This document shows positions 35,681 to 50,821 of a DNA stretch of 64,000 bases, piece after piece (positions within the stretch are counted from its first letter, which is position 1; each line of letters opens with the position of its first letter). Both the position numbers and the translations under genes were made by a program. The stretch spans positions 17,159,501 through 17,223,500 of the forward strand of contig NC_088347.1 in assembly GCF_036884655.1 (NCBI RefSeq), in the 5' to 3' direction. Source of the stretch: Musa acuminata AAA Group. Lineage: Eukaryota > Streptophyta > Magnoliopsida > Zingiberales > Musaceae. The notes beneath the pieces are model-generated. The model had not been told where the DNA came from. It was given only the letters and a program-made list of their open reading frames with translations, and ran no database searches.

Positions 35681-38299
35681 ATCTCCCCCTTTTTGATGAT
35701 GACAACCACTTGATGACGGAGTTAAACTTAACTCCCGGAGTTTAAACAAACTCCCCCTATCAATATGCCATATTGATAGAACCTTGAATTCAAACTGAAT
35801 TCAAGTCATTGCAATATTCATCATGAATACTTGCAATATGTCAACATGAACATATGCATAAACTTATGCATCACATGTCATGTCATCAACATACTTTCAT
35901 CAACATACTTCTCCCCCTTTGTCATCAACAAAAAGGAGAAGTATCACAATCAAGTGTTTGTGTGTGATATTGGTTCAACTCTTTGCATGAAAATCATAAT
36001 ATCAGGTTTTATCATCATGCAATCTTGGAGCTAGAAGATTTAGCAAGTGTTACATCATGCTTAGAACATTCATGCTATCAAGTTTTAGATATGCAAGTTT
36101 TATAGCATATAAGATAGCACTTTTGGTAATGTTCAAGATAGCAAGTTCTATATTATGCAAGCTAGCAAATTAGAGATGTTCAAGAAGGCAACTCTTGCTT
36201 CTTGAAAATTTTGCTCATTTTGCTAGATGCGCAAGTTAGCATTTTTGCCTCTTGAGATAGGCAAGATAGCACATTTTCTTCTTTTGAGATAGCAACTTTT
36301 TGCTTCTCTTTAGACCAACAAGCTAGCAATTTTTATGATATACAAGTTTCACAATATATAAGCTAGCAAAAATTTCGAAATCAAATGCAAGATAAATTTC
36401 TTGTGTAAGCTCATGATTCTTCCTTCCTATTGCAATGTGCAAATTGCAAGTTTTGCTTCTTGAGATATTCAAGATAGTGATGTTCAAGAAGACAATTTTT
36501 CTTCTTGAAATAAGCAAGTTAGCAATCTTTGCTTCTTAAAATAGGCAAGCTCGCAATCAAGTTTTTGCATCTTCTTGACTTGTACAAGCTAGCTATCTCC
36601 CCCTTTGTCATTGTAAAAATGAAAGAGAGAATACAGTTTTGTAGTTCTCTTTTCCTTTTAGAACGATTTCAAAATCATGACAAATGATGGATAATCAAGT
36701 TATGAATGTCAAGATAATTTTTCATCATGAATATTTTATCATTGCATGCATCATTATCATAAGTTGAAGTATTACATGCATGATATCATATCACCATTCA
36801 TAATTACATTAATGTTTCATATCATGATGGTATTAATTTTGTCAAATTATATCCTACCATGCATGATCAAAACTTCTCCCCATTTTATCATTGAAAACAA
36901 GAAGAAGGTAGGGGGTAGAGCATAAAAGTGTTAAATATTTCAATCATTTCAAGGCATTTATATCATAGATCAAGTCATGATTCGTAATTCATCATAAAGC
37001 AGATTAGTTTTCAATCATCACATAAGGCATTTAAGGAATTTTTGAAACATAGGAGAATGATTAAATTAAGCATACAATGTTTCAATCCAATTCAAGTCAT
37101 GAATATCAATGCTTTCATATTGTGAGTATCAATTCATGAATACCACAAGATATTATTTGTGACTTCAATTTTGCAAGATCAAGATTATGATTTAGATAAA
37201 ACTTATTCAAATCAAATTATTAATTTGAAATTCATAATCTAGTCATTAATTTCGAGATTCACAAAATATCATGAAATCATTAATCTCGATCAGATGGGAA
37301 AAGCATTTTTTTTTTTAAGAGATTCTTTTTCACCTAAGCATGCCTTAGTCTTTATATGCCAAATTAGGATAAGCATTAAAGTTCAAGACATAAGGCAAAG
37401 AAATCTTGTATTATGAAATATATGATATCAAGGCTCATGATTCATTCGAAAAGATATAGTACAAAGAGCAACTTGAAACATTCTTATCAAGATCACATTT
37501 TAAAATATTCCAAGTTTCAAAATATCAATATGACACTTCATTGAATTGCATTTCATTTGAAGAACTCCTTTTTTGATAAATGTAGGGAGCATAATGAACG
37601 ATCTTGATTTATAAAGAGCTCCATGTTATAATTACCAAGATCATGATTTTAATAATTATTCTCTTTAGCAAAGAATCACAAAAGCACTTTATTTTTGCAT
37701 AAGAAATCTCATTGTATTATGATTTATAAATTCTTTTTCTGCACACGAATCATAGGAGATATGAATGTGAAACAAATCTTTGCAAGCAAAAACACTATCA
37801 TTCATATTTCAAGATGGAGTTTATAAGCATGAATCATTTCATCAAATCCATTTTAGAAAAATATTTTTCATAAGTGTATGAGAAAATCCGATTGTTAGGA
37901 TACCAATTGTTAAGTGAATCCGAAAATGAAATTAACACTTTCATATATTCAAACATGATTTTTGCTATAGATCTTGAAATTAAGTCAAGAAGATCAAACA
38001 AGCTCATGATCATGGATAACTTAAAATCACATGCATAAAATTGTTAATAACCATTTCATATTACATCTTTATGCATTACTTTAAATCAAACGTGATTTCA
38101 TTCAACAATGTTAATCAAACATGATACACATTATTACTTCTTAACCATGATCAAAATCATTTTGTTTGTTTATCATAAAATATGCAATATTATTTTCGAA
38201 ATTATCAGCATGATCATAATTTTTGTATTTTTTTTTTTAAACATGTAATTTTCAAGAAAATTAATTCTAAACAAAAAAAGAAAATATATCATGAAAGCA
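35681..38299 (-). other. Non-coding internal region and PPT cluster of element 6
   Basis: Terminal PPT inverted at 35681-35696 (ATCTCCCCCTTTTTGA), hairpin PPT at about 35908-35943, GCTAGC-type boxes 36030-36600, first PPT at 36594-36612. The remainder (36613-38299) is AT-rich, colinear with 51830-53640 of element 7, and has no plausible gene. Confidence 0.78.
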
Positions 38300-39310
38300 T
38301 CAAGTAATTTCAAAATAAACCAAAGGCATTTTAATTACCTCAACGTCATAGGCTGGTAAGGCGTATTTTGTCGCCTCGCTTTTGTTGACTTTCTCGTCTT
38401 CAGATGAGCTCGATTCATCCCAATTTTTGTTCTTCTTCTTGCGTTTAAAGCAAGTAGTTCCATTCTTTTTGCTTTTTAATTTTCGTTTCATTTGTAGTTT
38501 AAGTTCACCATCACTTGAGCTTACGCTCGAGTGGTCTTCAAATGTTCTATGTCCCAAATCCTTCCTGTTCTTTGGAAGGTTGGTTTGTTCATCATTGTCC
38601 TCATCACTTGAGTCATCGCTCAAGTGGCATTCATTTGTCCAGAGTTCCAAATCCTTCCTATTCTTTGGAAGGTGATTGTGTTCAACATGTTCATCATGTG
38701 CATTATGCACCATTTCATATGTCATCAATGAACCAATTAGTTCTTCAAGTGGTAAGTTGTTTAGATTTTTAGCTTCTTGTATTGCAGTTACTTTTGAATC
38801 CCACTTTTTAGAAAGAGAACGCAAAATCTTGTTTACGAATTCAAAATCCGAAAAACATTTTCCATGAGCTCTTAAACTATTGACGACATCCGTGAAACGG
38901 GTGTACATGTCGCATATAGTCTCGCTTGGTTGCATTTGAAAAAACTCAAAATCATGTAATAAAAAGTTAACTTTCGAGTGTTTGACTCTACTAGTTCCCT
39001 CGTGCGTGATTTCAAGAATTCGCCAAATGTCAAAAGCCGTTTCACACGTAGAAATCCGATTGAACTCATTTTTGTCCAATGCGCAAAATAAGGCATTCAT
39101 AGCCTTTGCGTTTAAAGAAAAATTCTTCTTCTCCAAAACCGACCATTCGTTCATCGGTTTGGAGGGAAGTTGAAAACCGTTTTTAATGATACTCCATAAG
39201 TCTAAATTCGTAGAAATCAAGAAAACTCTCATTCGAGTTTTCCAATAAGTGTAGTCCAATCCGTTAAACAACGGCGGACGAAAGACCGAAAAGCCCTCTT
39301 GAAGAGCCAT
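38300..39310 (-). CDS. Gag-like protein (UBN2 type) of element 6
   Basis: An intact 336-residue Gag. Start ATG at 39310 (MALQEGFSVFRPPLFNG), because it lies just inside the primer site and aligns with element 7. Upstream the frame stays open through the primer site into the LTR, but without a better ATG. The UBN2 Gag domain spans about residues 10-200. Two tandem acidic modules follow, each starting LPKNRKDL (second module about 31 codons after the first). Then comes a Lys-rich segment with a single Cys where a zinc knuckle should be, and a Ser/Glu-rich tail ending VYFEIT-stop. No protease or pol follows. It can only be mobilised in trans. Confidence 0.85.
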   Translation of the reverse strand: MALQEGFSVFRPPLFNGLDYTYWKTRMRVFLISTNLDLWSIIKNGFQLPSKPMNEWSVLEKKNFSLNAKAMNALFCALDKNEFNRISTCETAFDIWRILEITHEGTSRVKHSKVNFLLHDFEFFQMQPSETICDMYTRFTDVVNSLRAHGKCFSDFEFVNKILRSLSKKWDSKVTAIQEAKNLNNLPLEELIGSLMTYEMVHNAHDEHVEHNHLPKNRKDLELWTNECHLSDDSSDEDNDEQTNLPKNRKDLGHRTFEDHSSVSSSDGELKLQMKRKLKSKKNGTTCFKRKKKNKNWDESSSSEDEKVNKSEATKYALPAYDVEVIKMPLVYFEIT

Positions 39311-39346
39311 TTCTCTCAGGTGTAAATCCGAAATGAGAAATACCCC

Positions 39347-39360
39347 GCTCTGATACCAAT
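39347..39360 (-). other. Primer-binding site of element 6
   Basis: GCTCTGATACCAAT on + (ATTGGTATCAGAGC on minus) directly adjoins the LTR end TGTTAGG at 39361. Confidence 0.92.
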
Positions 39361-41791
39361 TGTTAGGATCGAGAGCACTAAGAGGGGGGGGGTGAATTAG
39401 TGCAGCGGAAATCTTACAGCGATTAAAAACCAAAAGCTGCGTTCGTTCAAAAACTATTATGATGCAGAAGCAAATTCTCAGTTTGTAACTAAGTGCAGTT
39501 TGCGTCTAAGCGCAGATTGCGTCTAAGCGCAGTTTTGCGTCTAAGCGCAGTTTACGTCTAAACTCAGATTTACGTCTAAACGCAGTTTTACGTCTAAACG
39601 CAGATTTACGTCTAAACGCAGATTTACGTCTAAACGCAGTTTTACGTCTAAACGCAGATTTACGTCTAAACTCATATTTACGTCTTAAACTCAGATTTAC
39701 GTCTAAACGCAGATTTACGTCTAAACGCAGTTTTACGTCTAGACGCAGATTTACGTCTAAACTTTGAGACTCGTTTGTATACTCACAGAAGGCAGTATGC
39801 AGTTGAAATCAAGACGTAAACGTGAACTGAGAACTGATGATTGAGCGAGGAAAGTCGATTTACGTCTGAATGCAGTTTTACGTCTAAATGTTAAAACTCG
39901 TTCGTAAAATTGTAGAGGACAGTTTGCAGTTATCAATAGGATCAAAATGTAAGTGTAAACTGCAAAGAAGCTCGTTCGTAAAAGCACGGAAGACAGTTCT
40001 GCAGAATCAAACGTAAACGTAAACTGTAATGTATGAAAATACGAATTTACGTCTGAATGCAGATTCGGAAGAACAGCACTTAGAACTTGTTCGTGAAAGC
40101 GCAGAGAGCAGTAGTAATGAAGGAGGTTTGCAGTAATGATAAAGTGCTCGAAAATAAACGCAAACCAGAGATTTAGAGTGGTTCGGTCAGCCTTGACCTA
40201 CTCCACTTTTGGCTTCCTCTACCGACGAGGTTGCCGACGTCAACTAGGGGCCTTCCTTCAATAGGCGAAGGCCAAACTGCCCTTTTACAATTTCTCTCCT
40301 TTTGACAGGCTCAGGAGACAACCTTTACAGACCTTTCTCTCCTCACTTTACAACTGAAAACTTGAAGAACAGAAGGAGGAGACTTAAAGGCTTTACAACA
40401 CTTTTGAGCTCTTAGAATCACAGAAAAGATCAAGATTTCGGTGTAGGTCTGTATCTTTTCAGTGCTGAATGGGTGGGGTATTTATAGGCCCCAACCCAAT
40501 TCAAAATTCGAGCTCAAAACCATCAAATCCCGGAATTCTGGGATCAGGCGGTTGCACCTCTTGACTGGAGAGGTTGCACCGCCTGGCAGAGCTCGAAGAC
40601 TGAGCTCAGGCGGATGCACCTCTCTGTCAGGGGTGGTTGCATCTTTCTGCCAGAGCTCGAAGACCGAGCTCAGGCGATGCATCACCTGTCCAAGGAGGTT
40701 GCATCTCACTGCCAGAGCTCGAAGACCGAGCTCGGTGGTTGCACCTCTCGGCAGAGCTCGGAACTTGAGCTCTGGCGGTGCTACCTCTTGACAGAGGAGG
40801 TTGCACCGCCCAGTCTCGCTTGGAGACTGAGCCGTGGGCGGTTGCACCTCCTGGCTGGAGCGGTTGCACCGCCCAGTCTCGCTGGGAGACTTAGCCTGGG
40901 CGGTTGCACCTCCCTGCCTGGGCGGTTGCACCTCCCACAGCTACTTGGGTTCGAATGGGTTGAACCATTCGACCCAACTTGAGTTCTTCAGGGGCCCAAT
41001 TGCCCCAGGATTAAGCTAATGCGATCACCTCCCATTTCTAACTTAATCACCGTGCTAACTACGATTAAATCTAAGACAATTTCTGCAGCTTTGCTTCGGT
41101 ACGTCAATCGCTTCTTCCGGCGAGTTTCCGGCGAACTTCCATCGATCATCCGATGAACCCTCGGTGATGCTTCTGCGGACTTCCGGCAAACTCCTGGACT
41201 TTGCGACGATCCACTTGGCGAGTTTCGACGAGCTTCGTTTGGCAAGCTTCTGGACTTCTCGGATCTGTTCTCGCTGAACCTCCGACGACCGTCCGAACTT
41301 CCGTCGAACTCTAGAACTCCCAACGTGATCATGATCTTGACTCCGGCGCAACACCTGCTGCTTGTCTAACTCTCATCGTAGTTAATCCTGCACAACAAAA
41401 CAAAACTTCGATCGAGACAATTTTCCTAAGCAATTAACCAAGTTGTCCGACATGTCATTGGTCTCTCGACGCTTCGTCCGATTCTTTGGCGCATCGTCCT
41501 CTTCTGCAGCCTATTGCCCAATCGGTCAGTTGACTCCGCAACTCCGATATCCTTGGCACAATACCCGCTCTTCTTGGCCCGATGCCCGAGTTCACGGCCC
41601 GAAGCCTTCTGTCGATACGTCGACCGATCCACCGGCCCGACGTCCAATCTTCTGACATGTTCCTTCGGCACAACATGATTTTCCTGCTTTAATTGTCTCA
41701 TCCTGATCGAAGCATCCTGCGTCACTCAAAACGCAGATTAAATCATAAACATATATCAAGTAGTTTCATCATCAAAATACGAGATTCAACA
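39361..41791 (-). mobile_element. 5' LTR of element 6 (2431 bp)
   Basis: Nearly identical to 33232-35680; 18 bp shorter by one minisatellite unit (array 39486-39763). Inverted TATAAATA near 40478-40485. Start TGTTGAATCTCG at 41791 (minus), followed by TSD CTATT. Confidence 0.95.
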
Positions 41792-41796
41792 CTATT

Positions 41797-42060
41797 TAGA
41801 AGCTCAAATGTCAAAAATATATTATACAGACGTATTAAATTTTGGTAGAAATTTTAAAAAAGAAAAATAGGAAAATGAATCATTGTGCAGAAAAATTCAT
41901 AAAAATATCAAAAAATTCAAAATTATAAAATTTCATATAGAAGTGCAAATGGGTGTTTTTATGAAAGTTTCATATGATTTTAGATCATTCCTAATATACG
42001 TACATTATTTTTTATCTGACCCAAAAAAATAAAGTATCATATACAAGTGATCAAGTTATT
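41797..42060. repeat. ~311-bp AT-rich tandem repeat, right part
   Basis: Continues the array cut by element 6: TTTAGAAGCTCAAATGTC and GGTAGAAATT (41844) match units at 32600-32660. The repeats fade out by about 42060. Confidence 0.65.
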
Positions 42061-46829
<4,769 letters not shown>

Positions 46830-47620
46830 TATTCAAAAAAATCTTTCATTTTGATAATTAATTATAATAAAATTCTTAAAAAATAATACTAATCATCTTA
46901 GAATTATGTCTAGTGATACACTATAATTTTGAGTTGGTTTAGTGGATGTTGATAGAGTTGCACACGATTATAGTACCAATTCAAAATTTTTAAAATTTTG
47001 ATAATTAATTAATATAAAATATTTTAAAAAATAAAAATACTAATTACATTATATTAAAATCAGGTCCTAGTAATTTTGTAAATTTTAGGCTAATTTAGTA
47101 TAAGTTAGTCAAGTTATACTTGAGATTAAATTAAGTTACGCTGGATTATAAAACATAACCTATTCAAATACATTTTAATTTTGATAATTTGATTATTATA
47201 AAATCCTGTAAAAATAATAAAAAAATATTAATCATCTTAAAATATGCTTTGTTTGGTGAAAATTTGAGTTGGTTTAATGAAAGTTGATCAATTTACTCCA
47301 AATTTAACTAAGTTACACTCAATAATAAAACATATTAAAAAATCTCTAACTTTAATAATTAATTATCGTAAAATATTTTAAAATAAAAAGATACTAATCA
47401 GTATAGAAAAGTTTAGGTTGATTTAGTAAAAAATGATAAATTTATACTCCAAATGTACTAAGTTATACTCAATTATAACTAATTATCATAAAATTTATAT
47501 AAAGAAAAATAATATTAATCATCAAAGTTTGGATTGACTTAGTAAAAATTAACTTAGTTATACTCAAGATTATACTTGATCATACAATATATCTAAAAAG
47601 TCTTTCGTTTCAATTGTGTT
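46830..47620. repeat. Degenerate AT-rich tandem repeat, ~120-190 bp period
   Basis: A motif like ATAATTAATTATNATAAAAT...ACTAATCATC recurs with ACTAAT/ATTAAT cores near 46888, 47039, 47226, 47393 and 47514. Between them lie copies of GTTGGTTTAGTAAAAGTTGA and AAGTTACACTCAA-like text. About five diverged units. It is unlike the 311-bp array. Confidence 0.6.
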
Positions 47621-47759
47621 TGGTTCATGAGTATTTTTATCATTAAAAATAAATACCATAAATAAATATCATCTTAATCAAACTTATACAATAAATATAT
47701 ATTATTTATCTATGTACAGGGTCAAATTATTATAAAAAGATCTCATTCCTAAGTATATA

Positions 47760-48114
47760 ATAAATATTAATTTTTATGGTAACATAAAAAATTCTTATAT
47801 AGAGTCAAATTCGATGCGATAAAAGATAAGATTTAATAAAGCTAAAGATAAAGCTACTTTAATAAAGCTTCTTCAATAAAACTTCTTCAATAATTGTTCT
47901 TATCTTCTATTCTTTCCATCATGGTATCAGAGCGATAAGAAAAGCGAAGTTTCGCTCTTGCCTTTAACCAGCGACATTCCTAAGAGGCTCCACGGTTAAT
48001 CCTCATCTTTCTCTACTCTCACAGCAACAGCAATCGTACCATTCTTTGCATCGATCCAAGATTGGTATCCTTTCAGGAGCCTTTATCATAATCTGTATAA
48101 ATAGGAGAGGGAAC
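47760..48114 (+). mobile_element. Small LTR-element (TRIM-like) fragment, target of element 7
   Basis: An LTR-like end (AATAAAGCTTCTTCAATAAAACTTC...TCTTTCCATCA) is followed by TGGTATCAGAGC (47923-47934), a primer site. A ~170-bp internal piece and another TATAAATAGG promoter-like box (about 48095) come next. The same sequence appears inverted at 57.3-57.7 kb. Its small size and lack of coding sequence suggest a terminal-repeat-in-miniature type element. Outer limits are uncertain. Confidence 0.55.
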
Positions 48115-48965
48115 TGTTGAATCTCGTATTTTGATGATGAAACTACTTGATATATGTTTATGATTTAATCTGCGTTTTGAGTGACGCAGGATGCTTCGAT
48201 CAGAATGAGACAATTAAAGCAGGAAAATCATGTTGTGCCGAAGGAACATGTCAGAAGATTGGACGTCGGGCCGGTGGATCGGTCGGCGTATCGACAGAAG
48301 GCTTCGGGCCGTGGACTCGGGCATCGGGCCAAGAAGAGCGGGTATTGTGCCAAGGATATCGGAGTTGCGGAGTCGACTGGCCGATTGGGCAATAGGCTGC
48401 AGAAGAGGACGATGCGCCGAAGAATCGGACGAAGCGTCGAGAGACCAATGACATGCCGGACAACTTGGTTAATTGCTTAGAACTAATTGTCTCGATCGAA
48501 GTTTTTGTTTTGTTGTGCAGGATTAACTACGATGAAAGTAAGACAAGCAGCAGGTGTTGCGCCGGAGTCAAGATCATGATCACGTTGGGAGTTCGAGAGT
48601 TCGACGGAAGTTCGGACGGTCGTCGGAGGTTCAGCGAGAACAGATCCGAGAAGTCCAGAAGCTTGCCAAGCGAAGCTCGTCGGAACTCGCCAAGTGGATC
48701 ATCGCAAAGTCCAGGAGTATGCCGGATGTCCGCAGAAGGATCACCGAGGGTTTATCGAATGATCGACGGAAGTTGGCCGGAAACTCGCCGGAAGACGCGA
48801 TTGACGCATCGGAGCAAAGCTGCAGAAGTTGTCTTAGAGTTAATCGTAGTTAGCATGATGATTAAGCTTGAAAATGGGAGGTGATCCCATTAGCTTAATC
48901 TTGGGGCAATTGGGCCCCTGAAAAGATTCAAATTGGGCCGAATGGAGTGAACCATTCGGACCCTG

Positions 48966-49556
48966 ATTGCACCAGGAGGTGCAACCGCCCCAGCCAGGAG
49001 GTGCAACCGCCTGGGCTGTGGGGTTGGGAGGTGCAACCGCCCCAGCCAGGAGGTGCAACCGCCAGGGCTGCGAGGCTGGGAGGTGCAACCGCCCCAGCCG
49101 AGAGGTGCAACCGCCCAGAGCTCAGTCTTCGAGCTAGACTGGGCGGTGCAACCTCCTCTGCCAAGAGGTAGCACCGCCAGAGCTCAAGTTTCGAGCTCTG
49201 CCAGGCGATGCAACCATCGAGCTCAGTCTTCGAGCTCTGGCAGAGAGGTGCATCAGCCTGAGCTCAGTCTCGAGCTATGCCAGGTGATGCAATCACCAAG
49301 CTCAGTCTTCGAGCTCTGGCAGAGAGGTGCATCAGCCCGAGCTCAGTTTCGAGCTCTGCCAGGTGATGCAACCACCGAGCTCAGTTTCGAGCTCTGCCAG
49401 GTGATGCAACCACCAAGCTCAGTCTTCGAGCTCTGCCAGGTGATGGAACCATCGAGCTCAGTCTTCGAGCTCTGGCAGAGAGAAGCAATCGCCTGAGCTC
49501 AGTCTTCGAGCTCTGCCAGGCGGTGCCACCTCTCCAGTCAAGAGGTGCAACCGCCT
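48966..49556 (+). promoter_or_regulatory. Symmetric-motif array upstream of LTR promoter, element 7
   Basis: GGAGGTGCAACCGCC and related units alternate with GAGCTCAGTCTTCGAGCTC palindromes, about 20 copies ending roughly 70 bp before the TATA box. The second LTR (55376-55988) has one 21-bp unit more. Long chance reading frames on both strands here come from the repeats, not from a gene. Confidence 0.72.
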
Positions 49557-50346
49557 GATCCCAGAATTCTGGGATTTGATCGATTTGATCGTTTTGAGCT
49601 CGAATTTTGAATTGGGTTGGGGCCTATAAATACCCCACCCATTCAGCACTGAAAAGAAATAGACCTACACCGAAATCTTGATCTTTTCTGTGATTCTAAG
49701 ATCTCAAAAGTGTTGTAAAGCCTTTAAGTCTCCTCCTTCTGTTCTTCAAGTTTTCAGTTCTAAAGTGAGGAGAGAAAGGTCTGTAAAGGTTGTCTCCTGA
49801 GCCTGTCAAAAGGAGAGAAATTGTAAAAGGGCAGTTTGGCCTTCGCCTATTGAAGGAAGGCCCCTAGTTGACGTCGGCAACCTCGTCGGTGGAGGAAGCC
49901 AAAAGTGGAGTAGGTCAAGGCTGACCGAACCACTCTAAATCTCTGGTTTGCGTTTATTTTCGAGCACTTTATCATTACTGCAAACCTCCTTCATTACTAC
50001 TGCTCTCTGCGCTTTCACGAACAAGTTCTAAGTGCTGTTCTTCCGAATCTGCATTCAGACGTAAATTCGTATTTTCATACATTACAGTTTACGTTTACAT
50101 TTGATTCTGCAGAACTGTCTTCCGTGCTTTTACGAACGAGCTTCTTTGCAGTTTATACTTACATTTTGATCCTATTGATAACTGCAAACTGTCCTCTACA
50201 ATTTTACGAACGAGTTTCAACATTTAGACGTAAAACTGCATTCAGACGTAAATCGGCTTTCCTCGCTCAATCATCAGATCTCAGTTCACGTTTACGTCTT
50301 GATTTCAACTGCATACTGCCTTCTGCGAGTATACAAACAAGTTTCA

Positions 50347-50650
50347 AAGTTTAGACGTAAATCTGCGTCTAGACGTAAAACTGCGTTTAGACGTAAATCT
50401 GCGTTTAGACGTAAATCTGAGTTTAAGACGTAAATCTGAGTTTAGACGTAAATCTGCGTTTAGACGTAAAACTGCGTTTAGACGTAAATCTGCGTTTAGA
50501 CGTAAATCTGCGTTTAGACTTAAATCTGCGTTTAGACGTAAAACTGCGTTTAGACGTAAATCTGAGTTTAGACGTAAACTGCGCTTAGACGCAAAACTGC
50601 GCTTAGACGCAATCTGCGCTTAGACGCAAACTGCACTTAGATACAAACTG
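50347..50650. repeat. 18-bp minisatellite in 5' LTR of element 7
   Basis: TTTAGACGTAAATCTGCG units with TCTGAG and AACTGCG variants, grading into TTAGACGCAAACTGCGC variants. The 3' LTR copy is 56779-57080. Confidence 0.92.
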
Positions 50651-50771
50651 AGAATTTGCTTTTGCATCATAATAGTTTTTGAACGAACGCAGCTTTTGGT
50701 TTTTAATCGCTGTAAGATTTCCGCTGCACTAATTCACCCCCCCCCCCCTCTTAGTGCTCTCGATCCTAACA

Positions 50772-50785
50772 ATTGGTATCAGAGC
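50772..50785 (+). other. Primer-binding site of element 7
   Basis: ATTGGTATCAGAGC directly after the LTR end, complementary to initiator tRNA-Met. Confidence 0.93.
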
Positions 50786-50821
50786 GGGGTATTTCTCATT
50801 TCGGATTTACACCCGAGAGAA

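Larger units (their letters stand above)
33232..41791 (-). mobile_element. Element 6: full-length young gag-only Sirevirus (8560 bp)
   Basis: TSD CTATT at 33227-33231 and 41792-41796. On the minus strand: 5' LTR 41791-39361, primer site 39360-39347, intact gag 39310-38300, non-coding region, three PPTs, 3' LTR 35680-33232. By eye the LTRs differ by roughly 15-20 substitutions, mostly transitions, plus one 18-bp repeat unit, so insertion is recent. Same family as element 7. Confidence 0.96.
48115..50771 (+). mobile_element. 5' LTR of element 7 (2657 bp)
   Basis: GC-rich CGG repeat block about 48585-48800, symmetric-motif array 48966-49556, TATAAATA at 49624-49631, 18-bp minisatellite 50347-50650, C-run of about 12 near 50737-50748. 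Ends TCCTAACA. Confidence 0.95.
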
